Shown: piece by piece, positions 34,287 through 45,362 of the stretch
How positions within the stretch are numbered: position 1 is the first letter of the stretch
How the letters are laid out: each line of letters opens with the position of its first letter
NCBI GenBank assembly: GCA_013368445.1
Contig: JAACJO010000028.1
Coordinates: forward strand, 372,001-436,000
Direction of reading: 5' to 3'
Source: Leucocoprinus leucothites
Lineage: Eukaryota; Basidiomycota; Agaricomycetes; Agaricales; Agaricaceae
DNA: 64,000 nt
Made by a program: the position numbers and the translations under genes
Notes under the pieces: generated by a model
What the model saw: the letters and a program-made list of their open reading frames with translations, nothing else
The model's database searches: none
What the model was told of the DNA's origin: nothing

Positions 34287-36045
34287 TGACACAAAAACCG
34301 AAAATAAACAAGAAATACTAATATTTTTGTGATTTCACATTTAGTATTATAAAAGAATAATACTATACCTAAGAGCCCTATAGTGCATTAGCAGTGTAGC
34401 TACAAAGCTACTTACTAAGAAGTAATATGGTCAACCAATACAGCAGGCAAGACTAGTAACCTAGTACAGCTATCCACTGTTGTGAACTGTTCTAGGGATT
34501 TGAACCCTTAACTTCAGGACACTACCCTCACCAAATTACTGCTTTGGGACTCAAGGAAAACCTCCGCACTGAGAATGATCCGAACAATCTAAAAATAAGG
34601 TCCAGGGTCTAGAACTGGATCAGAAAGATCAATGGACTGGTTAACAGACAATGATCCATACTTTTGACATGTGCAAAAGAAGAACTTAGCTACCCTGCTG
34701 CTTAGATATGTCATTTCCACACTGCTCAGGCATACAACTGTACTGGCCAAGCAAACAAATGGTTGCATTAACATGGCGGAGGTCTGCAGATAAAGAAAAT
34801 ATCACAGCCAAAATGCTTATCCATAATTAAAAAAGGATTAATAAAAGAAACTCACATGGTAGCTACTCCACTACCCATGTGACAACCTAGCAATTGAATG
34901 GACCTACCAGTTGGTGTTGCATTGTAAAAGTATACCCAGCTGGATCCAGGACAATTCAGTCATTTTCTATTAGTGAATTTTGAGTCATACCTATTTCTTT
35001 CTAGAATATTTTGTCTATTTTTGTATCTCTCAAATAATATAAAAAGGGCCCAACAGCATGTGGATAGGCAAGGAATCCTACACCTGCATAGTGCTATAGG
35101 GTGTGCAGACCACAAACTAAGCATTTTTGAGTAAATAAGTGATCAACCTTCTAAGAGAACTATAGCAGAAAAGACTTCTACTAGTTATTCTAAGAAATAT
35201 TCTAAGATATTTTGGGATTGATCTAACATCATAGCAAAGTAGCTACCAAGCTAAGAAGGCTTGTAGCCTGCATGCTGTTGGGTCCTTTTTATATTATTTG
35301 AGAGATATGAAAATAGATGAAATATTCTAGAAAGAAATAGATATGACTTGAAATTGACTAATAGAGTATGACTGAATTGTCCTGGATCTGGCTGGGTATA
35401 CTTTTACAATGCAACACCAACTGGTAGGTCCATTCAATTGCTAGGTTGTCATATGGGTAGCAAAGTAGCTACCATGTGAGTTTCTTTCATTAATCCTTTT
35501 TTAATCATGGATAATCATTTTGGCTGTGATATTTTCTTTATCTGAGGACCTCTGCCACATCAATACAACCATTGGTTTGTTTGGCCAGTACAGTTGGATG
35601 ACTGAGCAGTGTGGAAATGATGTAACTAAGCAGCAGGGTAGCTAGGTTCTTGTCTTGTACATGTGGAAAGTATGGATTATTTGTCTGTTAACCAGTCCAT
35701 TGATCCTTCTGATCCAGTTCTAGACCCTGGACCTTATTTTTAGATCATTTGGATCATTCTTGGTGCAGAGGTTCCCCTTGAGTCCCAAAGCAGTAATTCT
35801 GTGATGATGGTGTCCTGAAGTCAAGGGTTTGAATCCCAGGAACAGTTCACAACAGTGGACAGCTATACTAGATTACCAGTCTTGCCTGCCATATTGGTTG
35901 ACTGTACTACTTCTTACTAAGTAGCTTTGTAGCTACACTGCTAATGCACTATAGGGCTCTTAGGTATAGCATTATTCTTTTATAATACTAAGTGTGAAAT
36001 TGCGAAAATATTGTTATTCCTTGTTTATTTTCAGTTTTTGCATCA
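34287..36045. mobile_element. 1.76-kb long-inverted-repeat (foldback-like) element
   Basis: The two ends are inverted copies: 34287 starts TGACACAAAAACCGAAAATA, and the reverse complement from 36045 starts TGATGCAAAAACTGAAAATA. The match continues for about 770 bp inward to about 35060 and 35273, leaving a loop of about 210 bp. Each arm contains a pol III B-box-like string (GGTTCAAATCC, or GGTTTGAATCC in the other arm). There is no transposase ORF, so it is non-autonomous. It sits in the RT gene of family 3 copy B, where the RT core is missing between the flanks. The flanks are CCATTG and CAATGG, not a direct repeat. Confidence 0.85.
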
Positions 36046-36290
36046 CAATGGTTCTCAATTGTCCAACTTTCTTTGGGATGCACATTAGTGGTGCAGCCTG
36101 AGAGATGAAGCATGGTTCCCACCATTCTGCATTTACATATCTGTTGAGTTTTGAGTGAAACTCATCATCCAACAAATGGGGGCATTGTGGTAGGTGATAT
36201 ACATATCTCCTGTTACTGTTGATGAGGTTAATCACATCATTAACCTCATAGAACAGTAGTAAATGCTCAGGAGTACCCTGCATCATATCA
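36046..36290 (-). pseudogene. Family 3 copy B: start of reverse transcriptase
   Basis: The minus strand reads MMQGTPEHLLLFYEVNDVIN, then YHLPQCPHLLDDEF, AEWWEPCF, QAAPLMCIPKK and LRTIV, the usual N-terminal blocks of a Gypsy RT. The RT core that should follow is absent because the inverted-repeat element lies there and the sequence beyond it resumes at the connection/RNase H region. On the other side the frame is cut by the tyrosine-recombinase element. Confidence 0.85.
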
Positions 36291-36385
36291 GTCCAGCTTT
36301 GTCAGCACTTGAAGTACTAAGGAGAAGACACTAAAAGGTTGGGCTGGAGAGATGTGTCAGTGTGCCAAACTGTGAAGTGAGGAGC
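36291..36385 (-). repeat. Split direct repeat B2 (terminal copy)
   Basis: Matches 36689-36795, sharing TTGTCAGCACTT, AGTACTAAGGAGAAGACACT and AAAAGGTTGGGCTGGAGAGA. It marks the low-coordinate end of the element. Confidence 0.85.
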
Positions 36386-36531
36386 CACTGGGTGGGCAGG
36401 AAACTTGCATCATGGGTTTGGATTTGTGTCACTCCTTAGTTTCAGCAAGAAAACATGTTTGTATTAAGGGATGCACATCACTAACATGTGTATCTCTAAC
36501 AAGCAATAAACAAGGGCAGGCGGGTGGGACT

Positions 36532-36691
36532 AAAAGTTATGAGCAGCAAAGAGTGTTGCATCAGAGTTGTGTTAGTGTTGCATTGGCCTAGTTGAAAATG
36601 TAAATGAAGGAAGAGGTGTGAAACCTCATCAGTTTGCTGCTTGGCTGGACACTGGGTGCCAGCAACTTCTGTTGTATAGCACCCTTGTTCA
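36532..36691 (-). repeat. Split direct repeat A2 (internal copy)
   Basis: Matches 41165-41348, sharing AAAAG(C/T)TATGAGCAG, GAAACCTCATCAG and GTGCCAGCAACTTCTGTTGT. It runs straight into the B copy at 36689. Confidence 0.85.
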
Positions 36692-36795
36692 ATCCAGCCT
36701 TGTCAGCACTTACTTGCAGTACTAAGGAGAAGACACTAAAAGGTTGGGCTGGAGAGATACATTAGCATGCCAGACTGTGAAGCAAGGAGCTACTT
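36689..36795 (-). repeat. Split direct repeat B1 (internal copy)
   Basis: The internal partner of the terminal B copy at 36291, directly abutting the internal A copy. Together they form the joined B1-A2 block. Confidence 0.82.
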
Positions 36796-36915
36796 ACCCA
36801 AGAAACAAAACCACAGCACCATGAGCCACCAGCCCAACCCTAAATCCTGAGTTAACAGCTGCTTAGATTGCCTATGTCCTGATTGATTATCAATTCAAAG
36901 CTATGGATGTAAGCT

Positions 36916-38021
36916 TTATATGCCAGGGACTTCCAATGGCCAGCTATATGAACTATTTATCAGTCCACTTTCCTTGCAAGGAAGTAAGAAGCCCCACCAA
37001 TGTGGAATGAGTGGCCAAAGGTGGCCTCTAGCCCTGCTTCCTGGCTGATCAAGTTCATTTTCTTGAGGGCTGCCTCCTTTGCCATTGGTTGGATCCTGCC
37101 AAGTCTGTCCCTCCAAGAAAACAAAGGGTCCATTTTCCCTGCTGGGATGACTGATGCCAAATTGGAGAGAGCTTCCAGTGCACAAATTTCCTTCTCCTGG
37201 ATGGCAATGGAAACTTGCTGCACCTCACCCAGCCTGGCTGCCTTCACTGAGGGTAGGTCTAACCTAGCATAAGGAATACCATTGTCATCTGTTCCAAAGG
37301 TGACATCACTGTACTTGAGGTGTTTGGTACCATCAAAATTGTGGGACATTGGTCAGGATACCTCTCTGAAGTGTATGATTCCCCAGAATACACATGTTGC
37401 CATTGCCCATATACAGGCATTGAAGGGATCAGAGAGGTTGAGAGCTGCTTTGATGATTTTGAGTAGCCTGATGGTGACCAGTGGTCAGGGCAGTCAACTT
37501 TGACTTGGCATGGAGTAATCCAGGCCTTGCAGTGACCATTCTATGCATGACAATTCTGATGGTGACAGAGGCTCTGGCAAGCCCTGCACTATGTGCCAAG
37601 CTCTTACTGCTGGCAGGTATTTGTGCACAGTGGAGACTGCAATGGGCTCAAAGTGATGAAGAGTACTAAGATCTGGGTTGATAGCATTAGGATCTGATGC
37701 TGCCAAGATAGCAAAGGAGTGGAGGATGTAGAAAGAGGCTGGGAGGCAAAGAACCTCTGGAATGGTGAAAACATCACAGAAAATGTGAAATTTGTGGAGG
37801 CCAGCTCCATAAGCACTAGTGTTCCTGAGTGATGCTTGGAATGCCACATCTGCAAGCAGCCAAATCACTGGGTCATCAATGATTGAGGATGGTGGTGTAT
37901 TGACACCTGTCCAGTGGAACAGCTGCTCACCAGCTCTGCAACTGGGGCAAAGATACACTGGATCATGAAATGAGGGCAATTGGGCAGTATTAGCTGATAA
38001 AGATCCAGGACCAGGTAACAA
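36916..38021 (-). pseudogene. Tyrosine recombinase of the PAT/DIRS-like element
   Basis: The N-terminal domain (37494-38021) reads AVSTVHKYLPAVRAWHIVQG and LSCIEWSLQGLDY, the pattern of DIRS recombinases. After a frame change the C-terminal domain (36960-37349) reads LKYSDVTFG, DPLFSW and FGHSFHIGGASYFLARKVD. The motif HSFRIGGA normally supplies the catalytic Arg of H-x-x-R; here that Arg is His, so the enzyme is inactive even apart from the frame breaks. In intact elements it inserts a circular cDNA by site-specific-type recombination. Confidence 0.82.
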
Positions 38022-38230
38022 AAAATGTGCAGGGAAAACTATTACAGGAGGTATAATAGGTGGGAGAGGTGCAAGGGTAGGAGAAGGTTAAAGCAAATGG
38101 CAGCTGCAGGGAAACCATAGAGAAGGGCTGCTACATTGCCTTGTGACAAGGCATTGGCAATGTTGTCATGTGAAGTGACATGTGTGGTCTTGAGACACAT
38201 GCCATTTGACACCAAAAGGCAGAAAATGTG

Positions 38231-39818
38231 CTATAAGATCATGTTTGTGGAGGGGCTGCAAGGGTGACCCTTGTTGATGACTGATACCACACCTTCATTG
38301 TTGGATCTCACTAAGAAGCAGCCTGGGTGTGTCAACCCAACTGCTACCACTAGCTGCAGGCCCAATTCAACTGCTACTGCCTTGGCCCAACCAATATTGT
38401 AGAGCTGGTAGGGCTCTACTGACACCCCAGGAGCCCAACACCAAACTTTCCAGTGTGAGCCAACTACCACACCAATTCTGAATGAAGTGCTTGCATCCCC
38501 CCACCAACCAATGTTGAAGGGCTCCTGAGCTTGGAGTGGCAGCTGAGGTGGAAGGAGTGGAAGTAGGTGCAGCACCTGTTGTAAACAGTGGCAAATAGGC
38601 TTTGAGGGAAACAGATGTGCCTGATGGGACTTGAAAGATGCTGCAAAGTGTGTTTCCATGGAGTAATGATGCCTCCTTGCTTGTGAACTTAGCATCAGGT
38701 TCTAGCCAAGCTTCAAGTAGTGAAACAAGCTTCTGCTTTTTTTCCAATAGGAAGCTAACAGCCTTCTCATCAAGGTGCCAGTCAAAGCCAATATATCTCT
38801 GGACACCTGCTAGGTTCCAAAGCTTCTCCAAGCTCCATAGGACACCAATGCTTTATGTGAGATCAATGAACTTGGCTTCAGTCCATACTTGGTGAGGGAG
38901 CCAGAATACAAGGAAGTTATCTACTCACTTGCTAATTGGGCCAAAACCTACTTCCTCATAAATGGCAACCAGCATGTCTGCAACACTTCCAAACACACCA
39001 GCACTAGAAGACATGCTGAACATAACTGTATAATCCACCCACACCTTTCCTTCCCATGCAACACAGGTCCAGTTCTGTTGCTGCAGGTTGATTGGAATGA
39101 GGCAGTAAGCTGATTTTATGTCAAACATGGTGGCTTGACAGCTAGGTAGGAGACATAGAATGAGATGGGCTGTGGCCTTGAAGGAGCCCCATGCTGTTGG
39201 GAAGGTATCTAGGTTGATGAGTGAGTTGACCAAAGGAATAGAAGAGTTGTTGTGAGGAAGAGAGAGGTCCTGGATTATTCAAAGCCTTGATGATCCTAGT
39301 TTAGGAACAAGGCCAATGGGAGATGTACAAAAGGGGCCAATGACTGCCTTTAACTCCTCTGGCTGGTAAGATCTGGAATAGTGACCTGCAGCCTCCTCTG
39401 CTGACATGTATGAGGAGATGAAAATCAGGTCAATTTGCAATGAAGAGTGATTAGGGAAGATTAAAGTAACCAGAGACTGGGTTATCATAGGGTCAATGGG
39501 TGAGACAACAATTCGAGGGTCAGGCTCTGACTTGGCAGTTACCAGCACCATGTGAGGTGCTTCCACAGAGGCTGCAGGAGTGGGCAAAAGTGCAATTTGG
39601 TTGGAACTTGCAGCTGCTGTGAGATGCAAAGTTGAAGCAGAACCAGGATCTATCAGGTGCCCAAAGTGCCTGCCAGCTCTTGGCATTGCACATGAGCAGT
39701 GCAGTAGATTTGCCTGCTGTAGTGACCAAGGCCTTGCATTCTGCTGGGAGATGTCCTGATAGACCACACCAAAAGCAATAAAATGACTACTGCTTTTTGG
39801 GAGAGGGAGATGGACCAC
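38231..39818 (-). pseudogene. DIRS-type RT / RNase H
   Basis: Blocks run in order on the minus strand: AVIGPFCTSPIGLVPK (about 39310-39360), IIQDLSLPHNNSSIPLVNS after a stop, MFDIKSAYCLIPI (about 39090-39130), VDNFLVFWLP (about 38890-38920; the usual VDD has become VDN), and RYIGFDWHLDEKAVSFL with EASLLHGNTLCSIFQ of the RT-RNase H connection (38620-38800). Stops separate them. The set matches DIRS-like RT rather than Ty3/Gypsy RT. Confidence 0.8.
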
Positions 39819-40035
39819 TAAAGCTGTTGCTCTGATATTGCTTAGCTGGTCCAGAGGTCTGTGACTGTAGATCCTTCACTGACTGTAAGGTGATCTGGGT
39901 TGAGATTATGGACAGGGCATTGTCATTGATGGATGTATAGTCATGAGCCTTGTCTATATATGCAAGCTTGTGCTGGTGGATATCATACTCAATTGCTACT
40001 TGCCATGAGTGCAGCTGTGAGATCCCAATGATATT

Positions 40036-41108
40036 TTAGTGGTGCTTATGGAGAGCATCCACACAATTATCACCATATGCTCTCCTCATCTCATGCTCAA
40101 CTGCAGTGGCTACCCTACACCACTCTTGAAAACTAATGCTCCTATCATCATTTCTGTCTATTGGTTTGGCTAACAAGAATGATAACTCAGCTAATAATGA
40201 TGAATCTGGAGTTGGTGTGAAGGTGGCTCTATGGCAGTTTGAGAGAGTGATCAATGTGTACAAGATATAATCTAGCCTCTGGCTGGCTGCCACAACTTGT
40301 GGAGGAATTGCTGCCCAAAAGTCATCAGCTTATGCAATAGAAGAAGAAGGGCCAGGTACTGAGCCTCCCACTCAGGATAAACATGATCCTTGACTATGGT
40401 TTGGCACTTCAAAGCCTTCAGCTTTGTGGTGACAAAAAGGCCTTTAGTCTGACATGAAAGGCCTTAAGCCTGATATGAAAGGCCTTCAGCCTGATACAAG
40501 AGGTCTTCAGCCCGAAACAAGAGGCCTTCAGCCTCAAATGACAGGCCTCCAGCCTGGGACAAAGGCCTTCAGCCTGATATAAAAGTGTTCATGCATATGT
40601 TTGCAATACTTATATAGTAACAGCAGGTCCACTTTGTAGCTGGATCTTATGGGCTTGAACTTGAGCTTGGTCAACTGATCTTCAGGTGGTGGCAGGTCTG
40701 CTTGTGTTTGTGGCGTGTGAGAGTCCTCACTGTCCTCCATATATATGGTTCTTGGGAAGTGCAGAGGGTGTATAGGCTGATGCCATCTCAAGTGTTGCCT
40801 ATAGGCTGAGCATTGATTTCTGGCACTGCCTGATTTGTGGCAGGGATTGGTGGTGTGCCTGCTGGGAATTGTGGTGGCCCTGAGGAGGGAGCTTGCTGAG
40901 ACAAACACATTAGGGTTTGCTGGGTGGTGATATGTCTGCCATTGGGCAAGTTGGATCTGTATCCAGAGGACTGGGCATTGTGAGGAGGCAGAAAGCCACT
41001 GCTTGTGGCACCAGTGGCTTGAGTGTTAGGTGGAGATGGCAATTTGGCTCCTAGAACTTGGGTAGATGGGTTGTTGCTAATACTGAGGCCTTGTATGATG
41101 TGGGACAT
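40036..41108 (-). pseudogene. Gag-like region of the PAT/DIRS-like element
   Basis: A Pro/Ser/Thr/Asn-rich start (41108 to about 40788) continues in broken frames and ends with a helical block (RLDYILYTLITLSN, FQEWCRVATAVEHEMRRAYGD; 40036-40293). No knuckle is seen in this stretch. By position it is the first ORF of the element. It contains the tandem repeat at 40411-40583. Confidence 0.6.
40411..40583. repeat. Degenerate 21-22-bp tandem repeat (about 8 units)
   Basis: Units follow AAAGGCCTTCAGCCTGATATG with changes; the AGGCCT core recurs every 21-22 bp. It lies in the gag-like region of the PAT/DIRS-like element. Confidence 0.8.
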
Positions 41109-41164
41109 GCAAGGGATCTATAGGACTAGAGGTGAGTGCTGGAGAGAAAGGAGAGAGAGGAATA

Positions 41165-41348
41165 TAAAAGCTATGAGCAGTGAAGGGTGTTGTATTGGAG
41201 TTTTGTTGGTGTCACATTGGAGTTGTGTTGGTGTTGCATTAGCCTAGCCAAAAACATGAATGAAGGAAGAGGTGGGAAACCTCATCAGCTTGCTACTCAG
41301 CTGGACACCAGGTGCCAGCAACTTCTGTTGTATGGCACCCTTGCTCAA
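41165..41348 (-). repeat. Split direct repeat A1 (terminal copy)
   Basis: The partner of 36532-36691. It carries an extra short duplication around GTGTTGGTGTTGC / TTTTGTTGGTGTC. It marks the high-coordinate end of the element. Confidence 0.82.
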
Positions 41349-41350
41349 TT

Positions 41351-41528
41351 GTACTCCTTGAACCATCATTTCCACAACCAAGGTATAGTGCTTTTAGTTA
41401 ATGTTGGGCTACCAGATTTTTGATCTGGTGGTTCCTTGCTTTTATTTGATGGTCTATATGGGCCATCACCAATTGGTTGGCCTACAACTGTCATACTCTG
41501 CAAATAATCCCAGTTATCCTTGTCAGGA
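41351..41528 (-). pseudogene. Family 3 copy B: segment before the RT
   Basis: The minus strand reads DNWDYLQSMTVVGQPIGDG and related residues, ending WFKEY at the PAT/DIRS-like insertion. The same stretch is uninterrupted in copy A at 58985-59160. It is bounded on the other side by a solo LTR1. Confidence 0.8.
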
Positions 41529-41574
41529 TGTTATAAACATCAACCTGATTGATGCCCATTGTGACTTGATCATC

Positions 41575-42217
41575 TGTTATAGTGATGCTGGCCTGGTCCT
41601 AAGCTGGCGTGATAAGTATCAAGTAGATCTTATCAAAGGGGACTCCTTCTTGGTAAGTGACAAAGTCATTTATAAAGTCAGAGTTATAATACGGCAATTA
41701 TAAGAGTAAAGACTTCAGTAATTGAGATCTTAAAGCTTAAGTTCAATTCAACTTTGTTTAGATAAAGGCTTTCTATTGAGTCTCCACCTAACCAAGTAGA
41801 AATGATGTTTCTCCTTGGTAGATGTCAATAGCTTATATACAATACAAGTCTGTATCTAAGTATAACTAGGGTCAAGGGCTTCTAATGAAAGAAGAGAAGT
41901 GTACAGCTTCCTTAACTCTAACTAGACTATATAAGATGCAATCTGTCAAAGAAGCTTTAGAAGTTCTTCTAAAGAAGTTCTTCTTTGATTATATGATGCA
42001 GTCATGAGACAAGTCCAAATATAGTGCAGCTATATTTAACAATCACATGTCATCAAGATACAAACAAAATCAAACAAGACAAAATGAGTCATAACAAACT
42101 GAAGACAACAAAGACAAATCAAATGGAAAACATAATTGCAATATTATCTAAGTAAAGCTAATATCAACTTTGTATTATAAAGGAAACAAATGCTAGATAT
42201 AATCAATATACATAACA
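41575..42217 (-). repeat. Element 2, 3' LTR (LTR2 family)
   Basis: Plus-strand ends TGTTATAGTGATGC and ATACATAACA. It matches 48846-49487 closely along its full length. Confidence 0.93.
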
Positions 42218-43020
42218 TTATCCCTTTCATAGCTAAGATGTCCACATCTTAGTAACTATCTAAGTAACTAAGGTAAATTACCTTCACCATCTATGTTGAA
42301 GTTGGCTTCATCATTGTAATAAGATTTGTAATTGCCATCTTCATATGGGGGTGTAAGGGGACATTCTCCCTCATGGATGTGAGTAGTCCCACCATGATGG
42401 GGATGTCCATTTGGACTGCATCCTCAATGGTTTGGATGGGAGGAACAGACTGAGGTCTTGAGACGACCATACTGTTGTCCCCATGGCATGGGTTTATGGC
42501 CTTGTCTTGGTGTAAAAGGAGGGTTGTAGGTTGGGCTGAGAGCAGTGGTGTTAATGGCTGTGGATGTTGGATTATGTTGTTTGGATCGAAGTCCAATGGC
42601 ATCAGTGATGGGGGTGCAGTGATTATTGGTTAGTACACTGGACTGTCTGGGCTGTACTCTGGTAGGTCCAGAGATGGACTGCAGAGCAAGAGCCTTGGCG
42701 GCATTGACTCCCTTGGTAATGGATAGTGCTGTCAGGGCAACTGGGGGTAAGTCCCATCAAGCAACTCCTTTATAAGGATTTTGGGAACAATACTTGGCAA
42801 AATGGCCAGGGGCAAAAGTGTCACACCAGGTGCAATGATATCCTGGGCAAAGCATCTTGATATGACCCACTCCATGACATATGTCCCAGGTTTGATCAGG
42901 ACATCTAGTCCAGGTCATGTCTTGATTGGGATTTTGAGGAGGCTCATTAGTAGGTGTTGGAGGGGGTGTACTTGGTAATATGGCATTGTGTGTAGCCACA
43001 TCATCACATTGCCAAGGTTT
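42218..43020 (-). pseudogene. Element 2 ORF3 with CCHC pair
   Basis: A Pro/Thr-rich N-terminus (from 42999) leads to WDICHGVGHIKMLC, a knuckle whose first Cys is Trp, and CTWCDTFAPGHFAKYC, an intact C-x2-C-x6-H-x4-C knuckle. Its spacing is the same as the second knuckle of element 1 ORF3. The frame then breaks; a second piece is open at 42291-42602. Position after pol, the knuckle pair and the x6 spacing tie it to ORF3 of element 1 despite low overall similarity. Confidence 0.6.
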
Positions 43021-43029
43021 GACACACTA

Positions 43030-45360
43030 TGGACAATATACAATCATAACCATCATCAGGTGGTAGATTGGTGATTAGATCCATGGATATTCAGGAAAAG
43101 GGTCTTGTAGAAGAAGGTCCTTTAATTGGTTGCATCAGTGGTTTAACCAGATGACGGTTTATTTTGTATTGTTGACAAATAGGGCATCCTTTGACATAGT
43201 TCTGAACATATGTGTTCATCCCAGGCCAGTAAACTAATTTAGATAGTTTACAGAACATTTCAGCTGTTCCTGGGAGTCCTGATGTCTCATGATCATGTAC
43301 ACATTGTAGAAGATTTCTTTTTAGTTTGGCATAATCAGGTATCACATGTCTTCCCTGATATTTATAGATACCTTTGTCTTCAGTAAATCTTTCAAAAGGG
43401 ATGATTTTTGTTTGGTTGTTTTTGATTAGTTGTGTGATATCATCAGAAAGGAAATTAATGAATTTTTCTGATGGAATCGCAACTAGATCTTTGTTATCCT
43501 TTCCTTCTGGTACTAAATCGGGTTGTCTGCTGAGTGCATCGGCAAGAGTATTTTTATTTCCAGCCAAGTGCTTTATGGAGTAATGGATGTATGTCATATA
43601 TAGCATCCATCTAGCTTGGTGTCTATTTAATTGTTGTGGTTCTTGCCATCTTGTGAGGTTCTCATGATCAGACCATATGATGATAGGGTGTGCTGATCCT
43701 TTGAGATAATGTTGCCATTCCTTTAGTGCTCTAATAATAGCTCGGAATTCTTGGTCAGACACATGATAATTTCATTCAGCAGGGTAGAGGGTTTGTGAAT
43801 AGTAAGCCACAGGGTGCTTATCTCCATTTGAATCTCTTTGGAGTAATACTGCACTGGTAGCAAATGCTAATGCATCACATTCAATTTCGAATAGTTTTGA
43901 TTCATCTACTATTTGTAGAATAGATTGCTTAAGGAATTGTTCCTTTAGCTTCTCAAAGCTTTTCTGTGCTTCTGGGTTCCATTCAAATTTCGTGGTTTTT
44001 TGAATTAGTGCATTCAGTGGTTGTGTGATAGCTGAGAAGTTGTGGATGAATTTGCAATAGAAGTTGCAGAAACCAATAAACTGTCTGATATTTCGGACAG
44101 ACTTGGGTACAGGCCAGTCCTGTATTCCTTTTAGTTTAATTGGATCCATCTCAATAGAGTCAGGAGTTATGATAACTCTGAGATACTCTAGACATTGCTT
44201 TTCAAATTCGCATTTCTCAGTCTTTAAATACAACTCATTCTGTTGTAGAATCTTTAAGACTTGTTTAGTAAGTCTTTTGAGTTGTTCCTTTGTTTTCGGA
44301 TGGATAAGGATGTCATCCATATAGATAATAACTCCGCCTTTTTCAGTAAGGTCTTTGAATATATGGTCCATCATGGATTGGAATGTAGCAGGTGAATTCA
44401 TCATTCCGAAGAAAATAACTATGGGTTCATATAACCCATTAGGGGTACGGAATGCCACTTTCCATTTATGTCCTTCATGGATTCAGACATTATTGTATCT
44501 GAGTTGGACATTAACTTGGTGAACCAATTAGATCCTTTGAGTTTATCCATGATTTGTGATATGCTTGGTATTGGATGAGCATTCTTTATTGTGTTCTTGT
44601 TAAGGAATTGATAATCTTGACATGGGCATAAGTCTCCTCCTTTCTTTCCTACAAACAAGAAAGAAGAGGCCATTGGTGATCTGGATTTCCAAATATATCC
44701 CTTTTGTAGGTTTTCAGAAATAAACTTGTCAAGTTCAATTCTCTCCTGAGGTGTCAGGTGATAAACTGGCATGTGTTTGGGTTCAAATTTGGGTATAGTC
44801 TTGATTTTGTGATCCCAAGGGCATCTGGGTGGTAATTTCTCAGATTCATCTTTATTGAAGACTTTGAGAAACTGATGAAATTTCTTTGGTATGGCTTTCA
44901 TAGGGTCTGATTCCCATTTTGGTTTAGTAGCCAAGTTGTGAAGTTGTTGTGATGTGTTAGACTTCACATTGATTTTGTAATATAACTGATTGATGGAATC
45001 AGTTTTTGCTGTGGTTAATTTGATCATGTTTGAGTTTTCATCTTGCCAATGTAATGACAGTTTCTGCCAATCAACATCAGGGTTGAATCCTTTTAACCAT
45101 GTGATTCCTAAGAATAGTTGGTTTGATCCAAGTTTAACTATTCTTGGAGAGATTGTCATAATCTTGTTGTTCACTTCTATTTTTAATTTTGTATAGTGAG
45201 TACAACTTCTGGATAGATTTTGTGTTCCATCAGCATTATGGATTTTGATTGCCTTCTTCATTTTGTATTTTGGCAAGTTGTAAGTATTGACTAATTGTGG
45301 GTCAATGAATTCTCCACTAGCTGCTGAATTGAGTAGTGCTTGTAGTTTGTGTTTTGCTCT
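43030..45360 (-). pseudogene. Element 2 pol: protease remnant, RT, RNase H, integrase zinc domain
   Basis: The RT leader (PVYHLTPQERIELDKFI, SRSPMASSFLFVGKKGGDL; 44419-45276) continues to an RT with intact YMDDILIHPKTKEQL (44300-44340) and an RNase H region (SDQEFRAIIRALKEWQHYL, SDHENLTRW, KNTLADALSRQ; 43500-43762). An integrase zinc-binding domain (HDHETSGLPGT, CPICQQYK; 43150-43300) follows. The protease motif upstream of 45276 reads LLNSAAS where DSG/DTG is expected, so it is inactive. A stop at 43771 separates RT from RNase H. After MDLITNLPPDDGYDCILSIV the frame ends at the deletion. Confidence 0.88.
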
Positions 45361-45362
45361 AG

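Larger units (their letters stand above)
36291..41350 (-). mobile_element. PAT/DIRS-like tyrosine-recombinase retrotransposon
   Basis: A 5.06-kb element lies between two halves of the family 3 RT leader. Copy A (59140-59165) shows the uninterrupted site. On the minus strand it has a gag-like region (about 40036-41108), RT/RNase H (38231-39818) and a tyrosine recombinase (36960-38021). Its ends are split direct repeats in the order A1-ORFs-B1-A2-B2: A copies at 41165-41348 and 36532-36691, B copies at about 36689-36795 and 36291-36385. A recombinase instead of integrase, split direct repeats and no target duplication are hallmarks of PAT-like members of the DIRS group. All ORFs carry stops. 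Confidence 0.85.

Noticed and set aside
34287..36045. Target duplication CCATTG/CAATGG
   Set aside because: The two are inverted, not direct, so they extend the terminal inverted repeat rather than mark a target-site duplication.
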